A stretch of DNA of 64,000 nucleotides from Promethearchaeia archaeon (lineage in GTDB: Archaea; Asgardarchaeota; Lokiarchaeia; Sigyniarchaeales; SOKP01). The notes below the pieces were generated by a model. The model was not told where the DNA came from, made no database searches, and was given only the letters and a program-made list of their open reading frames with translations. The stretch spans positions 204,547 to 268,546 of the forward strand of contig JAHQWG010000028.1 of the NCBI GenBank assembly GCA_029856045.1, read 5' to 3'. Below are positions 26,858-34,676 of this stretch, in pieces (the first letter of the stretch is position 1; each line of letters starts with the position of its first letter). Both the position numbers and the translations under genes were made by a program.

Positions 26858-27742
26858 ATGTCTCAACTTATTATTGACGAACTAAAAGTGTTCTTAAAAA
26901 GTGCAAATCTTTCTAATTATGAGATAAATGCATATATAACATTATCAATATCGAATCCTTTAAAAGCACGAGAAATAAGTGAAAGATCAGATATACCTAT
27001 TGGAAGAATTTATGATATATTAGAAAAATTAAAAGAAAAAGGATTAATAGAAAATCAAGAAGTACGACCAAAAATGTATAAATCTTTGCCTTTTAGTTTT
27101 GCCTTTCAAACTCTAATTGACCAAGTAAGTAATGAAAATCAACAAAAAATATCCGTATTATATGAAAAGGCAAGAAAAATTGAATCAAAAATTTTTAATT
27201 CAAATTTATCAATGAATAAACAAATATCAAAGACATTTTGTTCAATAGAATATGATAGAAATTCGATTTTATCATTATATATTAGCAATGTGAAAGAATT
27301 AAAAGAAGAGTTGCTTACAATGAGTTTTTTAAATGAAGAAATTCTGAATTTTATTTCTATTGGAGAAAATTATTTCTTAGAAATCCTCGAAGCTATGAAT
27401 CGAGGTGTCCAAGTGAAATATCTTTGGACCCTTAAACCTGGTATAAACCCTTTTACGAGTAATCTAACTAATAAAAATCAAAAAATTTATCATAAAATAG
27501 AAAAAATAATTAATGATAAATATAATCTTTCCATTGATATTAAAGGATTTGATATGAAATATGTCCCCAAAATAATTCCAACTCAATTTAGTATTTTTGA
27601 TAAAAAAAGAGTTATATTTAAAATACATAATCCTTTTAGAACATCAGAAATTTTATTTGCTTTGAATTTATTAGATCCAAACTTAGCGATGAAATTGAGA
27701 GAAATATATCTCAATATTTGGTTTTTTGATGTAACTGACTAA
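26858..27742 (+). CDS. TrmB-family HTH transcriptional regulator
   Basis: 294 residues. The N-terminal winged helix reads LSNYEINAYITLSISNPLKAREISERSDIPIGRIYDILEKLKEKGLI, the typical TrmB domain, followed by a coiled-coil linker (about 85-120) and an effector domain. It is divergently transcribed from the corrinoid/methyltransferase operon with a 244-nt shared intergenic region, so it probably controls that operon in response to a substrate. The copy-2 position carries a different TrmB-like protein that aligns only in the HTH. Confidence 0.85.
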   Translation: MSQLIIDELKVFLKSANLSNYEINAYITLSISNPLKAREISERSDIPIGRIYDILEKLKEKGLIENQEVRPKMYKSLPFSFAFQTLIDQVSNENQQKISVLYEKARKIESKIFNSNLSMNKQISKTFCSIEYDRNSILSLYISNVKELKEELLTMSFLNEEILNFISIGENYFLEILEAMNRGVQVKYLWTLKPGINPFTSNLTNKNQKIYHKIEKIINDKYNLSIDIKGFDMKYVPKIIPTQFSIFDKKRVIFKIHNPFRTSEILFALNLLDPNLAMKLREIYLNIWFFDVTD

Positions 27743-27831
27743 AAAAAATAAATAAAATTCGAATATTGTTGCAACTAATAAGTTAAAAATTAATTTTAAA
27801 TTTTTTAATTATTTTAAACGTTTAATAAATT

Positions 27832-27906
27832 ATGTTAAATTTTAAGAGAGAACAACAAATATTAGATATTGGTGGAATAAAGCTTGGAATTAATGTATAT
27901 TTTTAA
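27832..27906 (+). pseudogene. Truncated mtrH stub (24 codons) at the duplication junction
   Basis: ATG at 27832 opens MLNFKREQQILDIGGIKLG, nearly identical to the first 19 residues of MtrH encoded at 31841, then continues with INVYF and a stop. The switch falls at about 27888, where sequence becomes that of the region downstream of the SCP2-like gene. The roughly 60 nt upstream also match the leader of the intact mtrH, so a promoter may still drive this stub. Confidence 0.85.
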
Positions 27907-27996
27907 AAAACTCATTTTGCTATAGATTAATCAAAAAAAAAAAGAGAAAAAAAAGAAACCTAATGTTAACGCCCTTTAAAAGTTCTAATGTAAGCC

Positions 27997-28386
27997 TTAT
28001 CCTAAAAGTTCAAAAACCTTTCCTAATGCCATCATTTTTGTTAATCCACGTAATTTTATTTTCCGAGTAATCCATTTTTTCATCAATGTTCCTGTAGATA
28101 ACCCCTCACCAAAAACACCTAAAAAAATTTCCATAGGTGCTTCAAATATACCATCTGGTTTCAAGCTTTTCAATGTTTCTTTGTCATTTTTAACGGCTTC
28201 CACGTCTATTGTACCTTTATCAATTTTTAATAAAGCGGCATATCTTTGGTCTTTAGGATTAAGTAAAATATTTAGACTTGTATCACTAAACTCTTTTTTA
28301 AACTCGTCTATATAATTTAAAGGTTTGATTTGCATCCACATTAATCCTGCAAGCCCTTTTTTTACTTTTGTTTTTGGAAACGACAT
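27997..28386 (-). CDS. SCP2-like protein, copy 2
   Basis: 129 residues, about 90 percent identical to the copy-1 protein at 24311-24700 and the same length. Differences are scattered (for example MQIKPLNYID versus MQIEALNYID, DTSLNILL versus DTTVNILL), with the SCP2 core SLKPDGIFEAPMEIFLGVFG unchanged, which argues that both copies are functional. It ends the second methyltransferase operon, about 100 nt after the methyltransferase. Confidence 0.75.
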   Translation of the reverse strand: MSFPKTKVKKGLAGLMWMQIKPLNYIDEFKKEFSDTSLNILLNPKDQRYAALLKIDKGTIDVEAVKNDKETLKSLKPDGIFEAPMEIFLGVFGEGLSTGTLMKKWITRKIKLRGLTKMMALGKVFELLG

Positions 28387-28487
28387 ATTAAATCATATTT
28401 AATATAAATTTAATTAATTCTTTTCATTTCAATTTGATTTTTTTTTTAATTTTTTATTTTTATTTAATTAAATCACATTGTTTTTTA

Positions 28488-29699
28488 CTAGATTGTTCCA
28501 TCAGTTAATTTTTTCTTCCATTCTTTAAATGATTCACGTTTTGGTATCTTAAATTCAATATCATCAAGATTATCAGCTATGGGTAACCGACCATAGGTAT
28601 GTATAGCCGCAACTGCAGCATGAATATGGTCAGAAGGAGCGTCAGCTGGAATATTATCTAAGAAAAAAGATAAACTATGATCTCGGCCAAGAATATCGAT
28701 ATAATGTTTGATAGTATCAACGATTTTTTCTACTGGACCATCTCGGAGTAACCGAGCATTAACACCAGCAGTAATAGTCACATTAATACTTTCTTCCCGA
28801 AGCTTGGCTGTATAATCTCGGACTGGTTCTAAAGGGTAGTCTTGCCAGGGACCATAAAGTAGGAATAACATTGGCGCGCCTGTACATGCAATTCCAACAT
28901 CAAAACATCCATGCAAAATTTCAGCATCAAACTTATCTAGTTGTTCTTCGCTGTAGGTACCACTGCTGCACATTATCATAACTCCCAATTTTTTGCATTT
29001 CTCCCTCAACCGCTCTGTATAAGGTACTACCCATTCTTTCATATCCTTAACTGATAGGTTTGGAACAGACGCCCAAGCATCAGGAGCAAAAGCCATGAGG
29101 ATATCAGTATAATCATTTTGTACCTTAATGTATGGTACTAATACATCATCTATAATAAATGTAAATAGCTCATGGGCAAAATCTGGGCGCTTTTTCATAT
29201 CCTTGATTAATGCTGGATAACTTCGCATTCCTACTGCCATGCTAAAGGGAGCACAGAACGATCCTGCTACCCCTTCATAGTCTAGGCTAAGATTAATACA
29301 CTCTAAAGCATAAGGTAACCGCCCATCATTATACCAGTCCACTTCCTTTTTCTTGAGTTTATGTAAGTCCTCAAGATTTTTAATTAGAGGGTCTCGAAAA
29401 TCTATGGTTGGCATTGAATTTTCACCATAGATCATTTTACCCCCCATTGCCTCTATTTCAAGATTGTAAACATCAGTGATAGGCGTACAAGAATCTAGCT
29501 GGTAATAACCTGATACATCAGCTGTGGATTCAACAAACACCTTAGCATCATGATAGAATTTCTTGGCTGGTTCTTCAGTCAATGTCATTATGTGGTCGGG
29601 CATTTGAGCAATAACTTGAATCCAAGGCTTTTCTGGATCTATAATAAGACCAGATAATCCCTTACTTCCTGCACCCTTTTTGGATTTTTCTTTCCCCAT
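28488..29699 (-). CDS. Uroporphyrinogen decarboxylase-family methyltransferase (MtaA/CmuA-like), copy 2
   Basis: 403 residues, paralogue of the enzyme at 24756-25964 with the same landmarks (YGENSMPTIDFRDPLIKN, CAPFSMAVGMRSYPALIKDM, DAEILHGCFDVGI, NARLLRDGPVEKIV, PADAPSDHIHAAVAAIHTYGR). It is markedly more diverged from its paralogue than are the SCP2 or corrinoid partners, especially at residues 15-90 and 270-340, which suggests that the two enzymes accept different methylated substrates. The HICG-like position is again altered (MIMCSSGTY) while HGC is kept. Begins 1 nt after the corrinoid gene. Confidence 0.82.
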   Translation of the reverse strand: MGKEKSKKGAGSKGLSGLIIDPEKPWIQVIAQMPDHIMTLTEEPAKKFYHDAKVFVESTADVSGYYQLDSCTPITDVYNLEIEAMGGKMIYGENSMPTIDFRDPLIKNLEDLHKLKKKEVDWYNDGRLPYALECINLSLDYEGVAGSFCAPFSMAVGMRSYPALIKDMKKRPDFAHELFTFIIDDVLVPYIKVQNDYTDILMAFAPDAWASVPNLSVKDMKEWVVPYTERLREKCKKLGVMIMCSSGTYSEEQLDKFDAEILHGCFDVGIACTGAPMLFLLYGPWQDYPLEPVRDYTAKLREESINVTITAGVNARLLRDGPVEKIVDTIKHYIDILGRDHSLSFFLDNIPADAPSDHIHAAVAAIHTYGRLPIADNLDDIEFKIPKRESFKEWKKKLTDGTI

Positions 29700-29700
29700 T

Positions 29701-30348
29701 TTAACTACCCTCCATCAATTTCTTAGCCTTTTCTGCAGCGTCAATGGCATTCTTGCCCCAAGCATCAGCCCCAATCTCATCTGCAAATTCCTGGGATGTA
29801 GGAACTCCACCAACCATCACCTTAACGCTGTTGCGCAGACCATTTTCTTGAAGTTTTTTGATAATGTCCTTCATATCCAACATCGTGGTTGTCATATAAC
29901 AACCTAACCCTAAAATGTTAGGTTTGAGCTCCTTAACTTTTTCTATGAAGGTTGCGATTGATACGTCCTCTCCTACGTCGATAACCTCAAATCCAGCACT
30001 TCGTAACATAACTATCACTATTATCTTACCCAGGGTGTGCATATCACCAGCCACTGTTCCAATTACTACTTTCCCCGTTGCTCCGAATTCTCCAGCAGTT
30101 AAATGAGGTTCAATGATTTCCATTGCCATCTTGAAAGCTTCGGCACTCATCACAACATCTGGCAGAAAATATTCGTTTTTCTTCCATAATTCTCCTGCCT
30201 CTTCAATTCCCGGTATAATACCTTCATTCACTATGTTCAAAGGTTGAATATTCTGTTCGATGGCCTTTTGAGCCAAGCTTTGGGCTAAATCATCCTCACC
30301 TTCAAGAATTGCATTTTCTAATTCTTTTAAAGTATTTGTAACAGCCAT
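29701..30348 (-). CDS. Methyltransferase corrinoid (B12-binding) protein, copy 2
   Basis: 215 residues with DMHTLG (cobalt ligand His104), GEDVSIATF and GGVPTSQEF, near-identical to copy 1. Same operon position: first gene, followed after 1 nt by the methyltransferase. The high identity, even at silent sites, compared with the diverged methyltransferase alongside suggests recent gene conversion or strong selection on shared partners (the MtrH acceptor and a reactivation factor). Divergent from a TrmB-like regulator gene across a 263-nt gap. Confidence 0.95.
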   Translation of the reverse strand: MAVTNTLKELENAILEGEDDLAQSLAQKAIEQNIQPLNIVNEGIIPGIEEAGELWKKNEYFLPDVVMSAEAFKMAMEIIEPHLTAGEFGATGKVVIGTVAGDMHTLGKIIVIVMLRSAGFEVIDVGEDVSIATFIEKVKELKPNILGLGCYMTTTMLDMKDIIKKLQENGLRNSVKVMVGGVPTSQEFADEIGADAWGKNAIDAAEKAKKLMEGS

Positions 30349-30611
30349 ATAAAATTCTTCCCTTTTTAGATCTACATTCTAATTTTCAATTATATGAATA
30401 AAAGAACGGATGGTTTGCTCCCATCATTTTAATTGGTCTATTATTTCTTTCAATTTATCAGGATTTTTGGAAAATATCATAAATTCTGATAACCTAATTT
30501 CAACTTACTTTATTTATATTTTAAATTCAAATATCTTTTAGAAATAGATTAAAGTTATATTTAAATTTTTTTATGTTTATAACATTTCAACACTCTTTTA
30601 TATTTTAAAAA

Positions 30612-31592
30612 ATGAATTTAAAATTGATGCCTAGAAAAAATAAAGAAAGGGAATTGATCGAAGTATTTCAAAATTCAGGTTTAAATTACAAAGAGGCTCT
30701 AATTTATTTTACTTTAATGAAATTGGGACAAAAAGGATGTATGGTTAGGGATTTAATACACAGATTATCTATTGAAAGAACGACGATATATTCTATTCTG
30801 CGAAAGTTGATTAAATATGGATATATAAAAAAGGGTGAGAAATCTGAAACAATAAAAAAGGCAACTATTTTTATTGCAATAGAACCAGAGTCATATTTCT
30901 CTAATCTTATATTAAAAAAAGAAAGCGAAATTAACGAATTAAAAAAGATTAAACACAAATATTTTAGACTCTTTCAAAATATATATCAAAATGGATTAGA
31001 ATATTCATACGATGAGCTTGATTCTTTTATTCAGCCCTATTTTAAGCCTTTATTAGAGAAAGGTTGGAAAGTTAGATCTTACTATGTTAAAAAAAAAGTA
31101 CCAATATTTAATTACACGGTTTATGATTGTTCACTTCAATCTCCTAAAGTGAAATATATAAAGATCAGTGCCTTTCATGTATTTATTTTTGATTATAACA
31201 TTGAAAAAGACGAAAATACCTTAAAATATTTTATTAACAGACTTAAAAGACACTTTAGAGAAGAGACATTATATCATACCGATTTAAAAAAATTTGTGGT
31301 TGAAGAAGACGAAATTAAGATATTTGGAAATATTTATCCTTCATTTAATTTGAAAATAAATATTGAAGAAATAAAAAACTCAAGATTTTTTTCCACTTAT
31401 TTCGAAGATATTGTTGATTTTAATAATGATAAACATAAAAACCCAAATAATTTTAGAATTGAAATAATTTCTGTATTATTTCCAATTAAAAATAAATTAT
31501 TCTTTCTATTTTCGGAATCTCGAGAAACTTTAAAGGAAATGGTGGAGCCTATTTTAAAAATCGAAAGAAATGCTATTAAAAATATAGGCTAA
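30612..31592 (+). CDS. TrmB-like HTH transcriptional regulator
   Basis: 326 residues. N-terminal winged helix: SGLNYKEALIYFTLMKLGQKGCMVRDLIHRLSIERTTIYSILRKLIKYGYI, then an effector region of alpha/beta character with no recognised domain. A second ATG at 30630 (MPRKNKE) is an alternative start. It is placed like the 294-residue regulator of copy 1, divergent from the corrinoid/methyltransferase operon and upstream of mtrH, but the two proteins align only in the HTH. Either one regulator was replaced or the pair diverged rapidly to sense different substrates. Confidence 0.8.
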   Translation: MNLKLMPRKNKERELIEVFQNSGLNYKEALIYFTLMKLGQKGCMVRDLIHRLSIERTTIYSILRKLIKYGYIKKGEKSETIKKATIFIAIEPESYFSNLILKKESEINELKKIKHKYFRLFQNIYQNGLEYSYDELDSFIQPYFKPLLEKGWKVRSYYVKKKVPIFNYTVYDCSLQSPKVKYIKISAFHVFIFDYNIEKDENTLKYFINRLKRHFREETLYHTDLKKFVVEEDEIKIFGNIYPSFNLKINIEEIKNSRFFSTYFEDIVDFNNDKHKNPNNFRIEIISVLFPIKNKLFFLFSESRETLKEMVEPILKIERNAIKNIG

Positions 31593-31840
31593 TATAATGC
31601 ATATTTATATATATTTTTTTTTAAAATTAAATGCCTTCTATTTATTCTAAATTAAATTATTGAATAAAAATTATATATTTTTTTTTTGCCTTTTTTCCAA
31701 ATTACCAAAATTTGATTTTTATTCTCCTTTATTTGTTATTATTACATTATAATTAAATTAAATTTAATTCGCATATTATATAGATAATAAGTTAAAAAGT
31801 AATTTTCAATTTTTCAATTATTTTAAACGTTTAAGAAATT

Positions 31841-32776
31841 ATGTTAAATTTTAAGAAAGAACAACAAACAATAGATATTGGCAGAATAAAAATTGGCGGA
31901 CAAATTGGTAAATATCCCACGGTTTTAATCGGTAGTATATTTTATGAAGGAGATAAAATAGTATCAGATGAAAATAAGGGGATTTTTGATAAAAAAAAAG
32001 CAGAAGAATTAATTTTTTTACAAAAAGAGCTTTCCGATAAGAGCGGCAATCCATGCATGTTAGATGTAGTTGGTACTTCTGAGGCTGCTTTTCGAAAATA
32101 TATTGATTTTGTTGCAAATTTAACTTCCGATCCATTTTTATTAAATGCTACATCTGCTGAGCTTAGAATAAAACTAATAAAATATATAAAAGAAATAGGT
32201 TTAACTGATAGAATAATATACAATTCAATTAACTATACGTTTTTAGAAGAAGAAGTTAACGCTATTAAAAAATATAATATTAAATCTGCACTAATACAAT
32301 CATTAAATCCGACAAATTCAAGAATTATTGGTATGTTAAAATTATTGAAGGGAAAAGATGATAAGGAAGGATTGGTAGAAAAATCTTTAAGAGCTGGCCT
32401 AAAAAATATACTACTTTTTACAAATGTATTTGAAATACCAACTATAGGACTTGCCTCTAGAGGAATTTATAGGTTAAAAGAAGAATTTGGACTTCCTACT
32501 GGAACCGCACCTGTAGGTGTAATTGGTAAGTGGTGTATAAAAAATAATGTATTTAAAGGAAATTTCAAAAGTGCATGTGAATCTGCTGGAGTTGCCTTGG
32601 CACAAGCTATGGGTGCAGATTATATAATTTATGGTGCTCTAAAAAAAGCAGAACATATTTTTCCATCTGCAGCAATTATTGATGCAATGATTTCTTTGAA
32701 CTCAAGAATTACTTTTGGACTAAGAACAATTGAGAAAAATCATCCAATTAACAAACTATATTTCCCATTAACATAA
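31841..32776 (+). CDS. mtrH: MtrH-like methyltransferase (methyl-corrinoid:tetrahydropterin)
   Basis: 311 residues of the MtrH family, a TIM-barrel that moves a methyl group between a corrinoid protein and tetrahydromethanopterin or tetrahydrofolate. Landmarks: DIGRIKIGGQIGKYPTVLIGSIFY, PCMLDVVGTSEAAFRKYIDFVA, NATSAELRIKLIKYIKEIGLTDRIIYNSIN, and GLPTGTAPVGVIGKWCIKN. No other Mtr subunit (A-G) is nearby, so it does not act in a sodium-pumping complex here; rather, as in MtgA-type systems, it should accept methyl groups from the neighbouring corrinoid proteins and feed them to the C1 pool. A shortened duplicate start lies at 27832. Confidence 0.93.
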   Translation: MLNFKKEQQTIDIGRIKIGGQIGKYPTVLIGSIFYEGDKIVSDENKGIFDKKKAEELIFLQKELSDKSGNPCMLDVVGTSEAAFRKYIDFVANLTSDPFLLNATSAELRIKLIKYIKEIGLTDRIIYNSINYTFLEEEVNAIKKYNIKSALIQSLNPTNSRIIGMLKLLKGKDDKEGLVEKSLRAGLKNILLFTNVFEIPTIGLASRGIYRLKEEFGLPTGTAPVGVIGKWCIKNNVFKGNFKSACESAGVALAQAMGADYIIYGALKKAEHIFPSAAIIDAMISLNSRITFGLRTIEKNHPINKLYFPLT

Positions 32777-32971
32777 TAAAGTTTTAAATGATTTAAATCC
32801 CAAATTAGAAAAAAGATTAATTCTTTTTAATACTTACCTATTCTTTTTTTAATTCTTTTAATTTTTTTTCCTTATCCTTATCAATAAAGGTTTTTTGAAG
32901 AAATTCTTCTTTAATTAGTTCAATTTTTTTATATCTATTTTAAGATAAAAATTGAAAAAATAGAAAAAGAC

Positions 32972-33430
32972 TTATTCTGGAGTAATTTCATCCAAATCTG
33001 ATAAATCCAACCCGGAATCCATCTCAGAGGGCATCTCTGCTAAAAATTCATCTAGTACTTCTTTTAACTCTTCCCCACTACGTTTTAAAATTAGCCTAAT
33101 TAGACCAAGATTTACTTCTGGATCCGATATTAAAGTTAGAACCCCGCGCCCACAGGAGCTCGCAAATATTTTACCATTAGCGAATTCGGAAGTGACAATT
33201 TCTAAAAGCCCTAATTCAAGGTTCTTACCCTGTTCCTCAGAAGCACAAAATACTGCACTTGCAATAGCACCAATACCGTCAACATCGGTGGGGAAATACG
33301 AGAATTTTGATACACTGGCAATTGTTAAGCCCGTTCTATCGACTAGAATTACTTTTTTAATCCCACTTTCAGATTTAATTATTTTACTAAGGATTTTGTC
33401 AAAACTTTTTGTATCAAGAGAAATTTGAAT
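32972..33430 (-). CDS. Roadblock/LC7 domain protein with apparent ATT start
   Basis: Minus-strand frame of 152 codons that has no ATG, GTG or TTG near its start. Reading from ATT at 33430: IQISLDTKSFDKILSKII, then GIKKVILVDRTGLTIASVS, DVDGIGAIASAVFCASEEQG and LELGLLEIVTSEFANGKIFASS, the complete Roadblock/LC7 fold (helix, central strands, helix, strands). An acidic tail follows (SEMDSGLDLSDLDEITPE). A Shine-Dalgarno-like CGGAG ends about 6 nt before the ATT, supporting initiation there; alternatively the consensus has an error. Predicted to regulate a small GTPase such as the one at 10739-11701. Confidence 0.78.
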   Translation of the reverse strand: MQISLDTKSFDKILSKIIKSESGIKKVILVDRTGLTIASVSKFSYFPTDVDGIGAIASAVFCASEEQGKNLELGLLEIVTSEFANGKIFASSCGRGVLTLISDPEVNLGLIRLILKRSGEELKEVLDEFLAEMPSEMDSGLDLSDLDEITPE

Positions 33431-34022
33431 ACATCTCCGAGATTTATTTCATTAATCAAAACTAAAGGAAATTTTCTTAATAATATAAAGACAATTTATT
33501 ATATAAAAATTTATTCTTATAAATGATTGAGATTTTCGCCATATTACTCATTATAGTATAATTAGGATTTGAAAAATATTTTATTGATTCATGGAATGAT
33601 ATTATTTTTTGAAAACTTCACTTTTTTCCATTTTAATTTTTATTTTAATAGATATTGGAGTTATTTACACTTATACATTTATTCTTTTTAATAATTAAAT
33701 AAATTCAAATATATTTAGTGGAATTTTTAATATTCTATTTTCGCATCTTAATAAAGCCGCTAATTTTTATAATATTTGCAATAAATCCTAGGCTCTTTTT
33801 TTCCAAGTTGAGCAATCATTCTTTTCCCATAAAAGATACTATATAGAAAAATAGGTACTATCAAAAAGAATAGGTTTTCCCCCTATTCAGTTAGTCTTTA
33901 TCTCGTATATATAACTATTATCAAAATTTTTCAATAAGATTGAGATTTTCTAGTGAATTAAAAAAGTTTAAATATAAATCACATTTCTTATATACTCAAT
34001 TAATCATCTCAGTTGATTAGAT
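33431..34022. other. Intergenic region with a short hydrophobic gene remnant
   Basis: 592 nt without an intact gene. On the minus strand at 33760-33864 a short frame (TTG start) reads IVPIFLYSIFYGKRMIAQLG then a stop, a membrane helix plus basic tail that looks like the end of a lost membrane protein, though a 34-residue peptide is possible. At about 33964-33977 the sequence TTTAAATATAAA is a plausible TATA element for the plus-strand gene starting at 34023. Nothing else recognised. Confidence 0.4.
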
Positions 34023-34670
34023 TTGAAATTACCAAGAAAATATGCTGGTTTATTAGGAATAATTGCGGGAATACAGTTTATCATTCTAACAATAATAGCA
34101 ATGCTTATTTATCCTGGAGGCTACACATTCTGGGAACACTTTTTCAGCAATTTAGGTTGTGTTGAAGCGTATGAACCAGGAGGTTTAGCCAGAGGTCTGT
34201 CAAATATCCCATGCTATATAATCTTTGTAATTACATGTACAACTGCAGCAATTCTTGTAATACCCTTTGGCCTTGGATTAAATGATCTCTTTAAAGAAAG
34301 CAAAATAGAAAAATATCTAAGTACTATTGGAACTATTTTTATTATAGTAGCTGCTCCTAATCTCTCCTTATTAGCAATATTCCCAAGTGATGTTCTTAAT
34401 ACTCCCCACATCTTAACTACGCAATTTTTCTTCTTGTTTTATGGTATAGCTATAATAATCTTTTCTGTAGCAATCTTATTCAATAAAAATTATGCAAATT
34501 ATTACAGCTATATTGGATTTATTATAGCGACATTTCTTATATTATATACATTTGTTTTTCTCTTTAATGCTATGTTTCAAAAATTAACTGTCTATTTAAC
34601 AATTTTATGGAGCGTGGTTCAGGGAATTAAGCTATGGAAAAGCGATATTAGATTAAAACAACCTTCATAA
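34023..34670 (+). CDS. DUF998-type integral membrane protein
   Basis: 215 residues with six predicted membrane helices (about 8-30, 57-85, 98-122, 130-150, 155-178, 180-203). The first loop carries the DUF998-like YPGGYTFWEHFFSNLG motif. Function unknown for the family. Start is TTG at 34023, supported by an upstream TATA-like element and by a typical first helix; there is no Shine-Dalgarno. Convergent with the histidine kinase gene, 6 nt between stops. Confidence 0.75.
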   Translation: MKLPRKYAGLLGIIAGIQFIILTIIAMLIYPGGYTFWEHFFSNLGCVEAYEPGGLARGLSNIPCYIIFVITCTTAAILVIPFGLGLNDLFKESKIEKYLSTIGTIFIIVAAPNLSLLAIFPSDVLNTPHILTTQFFFLFYGIAIIIFSVAILFNKNYANYYSYIGFIIATFLILYTFVFLFNAMFQKLTVYLTILWSVVQGIKLWKSDIRLKQPS

Positions 34671-34676
34671 TTCCTT

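Larger units (their letters stand above)
24215..27887. repeat. Tandem duplication, copy 1 (SCP2 - methyltransferase - corrinoid protein - TrmB - mtrH stub)
   Basis: Homology to copy 2 begins at AATTAATGTAT (24215) and the copy ends with the first 19 codons of mtrH at about 27887. Gene order and orientation match copy 2 (27888 onward). Similarity varies along the unit: corrinoid gene nearly identical, SCP2-like gene about 90 percent, methyltransferase distinctly lower, regulator hardly alignable. Confidence 0.8.
27888..31880. repeat. Tandem duplication, copy 2 (SCP2 - methyltransferase - corrinoid protein - TrmB - mtrH)
   Basis: Second unit, starting at AATTAATGTAT in 27888 and extending through the leader and first codons of the intact mtrH (about 31880), where the copy-1 sequence stops. 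The leader match TTATTTTAAACGTTTA followed by AATTATGTTAAATTTTAAG is shared by both units. Confidence 0.75.

Noticed and set aside
24215-31900. Insertion sequence or transposon as the cause of the duplicated locus
   Set aside because: No transposase, terminal inverted repeat or target duplication was seen at either end; a simple head-to-tail duplication explains the junction.
32777-32971. Short minus-strand Lys/Glu-rich frame (YKKIELIKEEFLQKTF ...)
   Set aside because: About 33 codons with no start codon and composition that AT-rich DNA gives easily; perhaps a gene scrap, but not supportable.
33192-33428. Plus-strand 78-codon open frame
   Set aside because: It mirrors the Roadblock/LC7 gene on the minus strand, whose protein pattern is convincing.
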